Notes under the pieces: generated by a model
Seen by the model: the letters and a program-made list of their open reading frames with translations, nothing else
Databases searched by the model: none
What the model was told of the DNA's origin: nothing
Assembly (NCBI GenBank): GCA_019828595.1
Contig: JAHQRK010000013.1
Span: forward strand, 1,581,501-1,645,500
From: Aphanomyces cochlioides
Taxonomy: Eukaryota; Oomycota; Saprolegniomycetes; Saprolegniales; Verrucalvaceae
DNA: 64,000 bases
Direction: 5' to 3'
Made by a program: the position numbers and the translations under genes
Shown here: in pieces, positions 62,559-64,000 of the stretch
Numbering within the stretch: the first letter of the stretch is position 1
Layout of the letters: each line of letters starts with the position of its first letter

Positions 62559-63306
62559 ACGTATAAATCCTTGCTCCTGTGTCTTAATGATTTCTGTTCT
62601 TGTACCAAGTTGTGTTGAAAACCCAAGCACCGAGTAGTCTCAAAGAGGCACGCGGTGAGCTACAGAAAAAGCGACGACCATCAAATTTGGTCATCAAACT
62701 TGGAGTTGTTGGAACAAAAGGTTATAGACATTTGAATCGTGTGAAATTCATTTCAGCCTTGAACTTGAGCGATTGCAAGTGGATTTTTGAGCATGTCTAG
62801 CACATTTACAATGCCAGTCAGAGCAATATGGACAACTGAGAGATCACGTCGCGGACGAGATTGAATGGTTATGTAAAGAAACCCTGGCATAAAGGTGCTT
62901 GGGGTCGGAGCGACACCGTTTCTGTCCAGACATACATTTCTCCTGAATTTCCATCCTCGAGCTAGTTCACCACAGCATCAGCTACAAGTCGAGACAAGAA
63001 TGCCTCCCTTCGTCGAGCTTTCTTCCTGGATAGGGCTGTCTGCCTTGGTCATGCAAGCCCCACAGTATGCCCCCCCCCCCTTGCATTCGGGGGGGAGCTT
63101 GGGGGAAACGCTCAGTTGGAATTTCAAACTTGGATCTTCAAAGAAGTTAGCATAGGGCGATCTTCCTGCTAAGAACGCAGCGATTAAAGTTCTATCCATG
63201 GCAAAGCAGGAGCATGGGCGGTTGGCACTGTGGCACGAGATGATCTCACGAACAGCCCGTTGCAACATCAACCACATTGACCGATAAGCGCATTGTGACT
63301 TTGACC
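62559..63306. other. Intergenic, no gene seen
   Basis: No supported gene. An 11-C run (63070-63080) faces a 7-G run (63089-63095), a small hairpin or slippage-prone site. Confidence 0.45.
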
Positions 63307-64000
63307 ATGCTCTGCTTGCTTGCTCTCTTGCATTGTGTTTTGCTCTTCTTTCAAGCCCGCGCTGAGTTTATTCCGCTCTCGTTTGGCGTTGGCAGGTGTT
63401 CTCTGGGCGATTATCCGCCTGCAACCAACCATGCGTCGTGCAATGTCGCCGCGTATCGGTACACGATCGATTTGGTTCAAGGTCCGTTTGCCATCCTCCG
63501 CTTCAGCTCTTTCTTTCTCCCCGACGACGATTTTGTCATTGTGCGATCGCTCGATGCCAACAGCTCCAAGAAGCTTCGTCTCTCTGGTCGCAACCACCGC
63601 GGGGCATTTGACACCCCACCGATTGTCGCCAACAGCATTGCGATCGAGCTGTACACTCGAGCTCCCAATGCGTCCTCCCACTCGTGCTATGGCTTTCAAG
63701 TGAGTGGTTACACATCCAACTTGATGGAGGAAGCCCATCAAGAAAGTCTCTGTGGCGGCGTCGATCGGACGCTCGAAGCTCCTTGCTACAAGTATAACAC
63801 GCTCATGTTTGCAAGATCTGACGCCGTTGCGAGGCTCCTCATCAACAAAAACGGCGCATACACAGCGTGCACAGGCTGGCTGCTTGGCTCCGAAGGCCAT
63901 TTGATCACGTACAGAGACTGCATCAGCGCCCAAGAGCACACGCATCGAATGCAAGTTGATTTCAATGCCCAAGCACCGACTTGTCCGTCCAAAGCCGGCG
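63307..64000 (+). CDS. Secreted trypsin-like serine protease homologue, partial (runs off window)
   Basis: Open from the ATG at 63307 to the window end (231 codons seen). Signal peptide MLCLLALLHCVLLFFQARA. Then the same two-domain layout as the gene at 23722-24864 (VRSLDANSSKKLRLSG, CYGFQVSGYTSN, LCGGVDRTLEAPCY, ARLLINKNGAYTACTGWLLG). The catalytic-His block reads HLITYRDCIS, so Asp replaces His. The Asp and Ser blocks lie beyond the window. Paralogue of the 23.7-kb gene; the two bracket the PL3 array. Confidence 0.75.
   Translation, partial: MLCLLALLHCVLLFFQARAEFIPLSFGVGRCSLGDYPPATNHASCNVAAYRYTIDLVQGPFAILRFSSFFLPDDDFVIVRSLDANSSKKLRLSGRNHRGAFDTPPIVANSIAIELYTRAPNASSHSCYGFQVSGYTSNLMEEAHQESLCGGVDRTLEAPCYKYNTLMFARSDAVARLLINKNGAYTACTGWLLGSEGHLITYRDCISAQEHTHRMQVDFNAQAPTCPSKAG

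Noticed and set aside
63268..63972. 234-codon minus-strand frame at the right edge
   Set aside because: Antisense shadow of the serine-protease-like gene, which has a signal peptide and clear homology to 23722-24864.
1..64000. CRISPR arrays, bacterial operons, rRNA genes
   Set aside because: Repeats here are minisatellite, transposon ends or gene duplications; spliced genes and the protein set are eukaryotic.

Overview
The window looks like nuclear DNA of an oomycete, most likely a saprolegnian-type water mould (Aphanomyces/Achlya/Saprolegnia group; inference). The reasons are a lineage-typical START plus FYVE-like zinc-finger gene pair, a plant/protist organellar DNA polymerase (POP), a SEC-type O-GlcNAc transferase, a large secreted PL3 pectate lyase family, and PIF/Harbinger, Tc1 and Ty3/Gypsy elements. 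The spliced genes have very short introns (39-54 nt) with GT..AG ends. I resolved the gene models by hand. The 9-exon polymerase (796 aa), the 17-exon OGT (970 aa) and the two 6-exon START/FYVE genes (397 and 398 aa) all read through without a frame break.

Layout. 0-3 kb: a minisatellite and two dead IS630/Tc1-type transposases. 3-13 kb: a duplicated segment with two START/FYVE paralogues (minus strand), a membrane protein gene, a small two-TM protein, a ~180-bp dispersed repeat in two copies, and a 911-bp hAT-like non-autonomous element. 13-24.9 kb: conserved housekeeping block. It holds a small two-TM gene, a SEC11 paralogue that has lost its catalytic serine, an intact SEC11, the POP polymerase, the OGT, a secreted histidine-phosphatase-like gene and a secreted serine-protease-like protein without its catalytic histidine.

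25-44.3 kb and 61.8-62.6 kb: ten PL3 pectate lyase copies (eight intact, two broken). From 28.6 to 44.2 kb they alternate strictly in orientation, as head-to-head pairs repeated about every 4.4 kb. Two of the pairs are near-identical inverted duplications with arms of 0.8 and 2.66 kb. The PL3 array is bracketed by two paralogous serine-protease-like genes (23.7 kb and 63.3 kb, the latter cut by the window end).

44.8-59.85 kb: a nested transposon block. A PIF/Harbinger element (transposase plus Myb/SANT-like gene) carries a solo LTR in its 5' part. Its transposase gene is split by an 11.2-kb insertion flanked by the 5-bp direct repeat CCAGC. The insertion holds a Ty3/Gypsy element (minus strand: LTR, PBS, gag, protease, RT, two RNase H-like regions, integrase). 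It also holds three opposite-strand genes that share a Cys/His motif (C-x9-C-x6-C-x7-H in its cleanest form), one with a 41-nt intron. These antisense genes are the least explained part of the window.

No tRNA, rRNA, CRISPR or bacterial-type operon structure was found.
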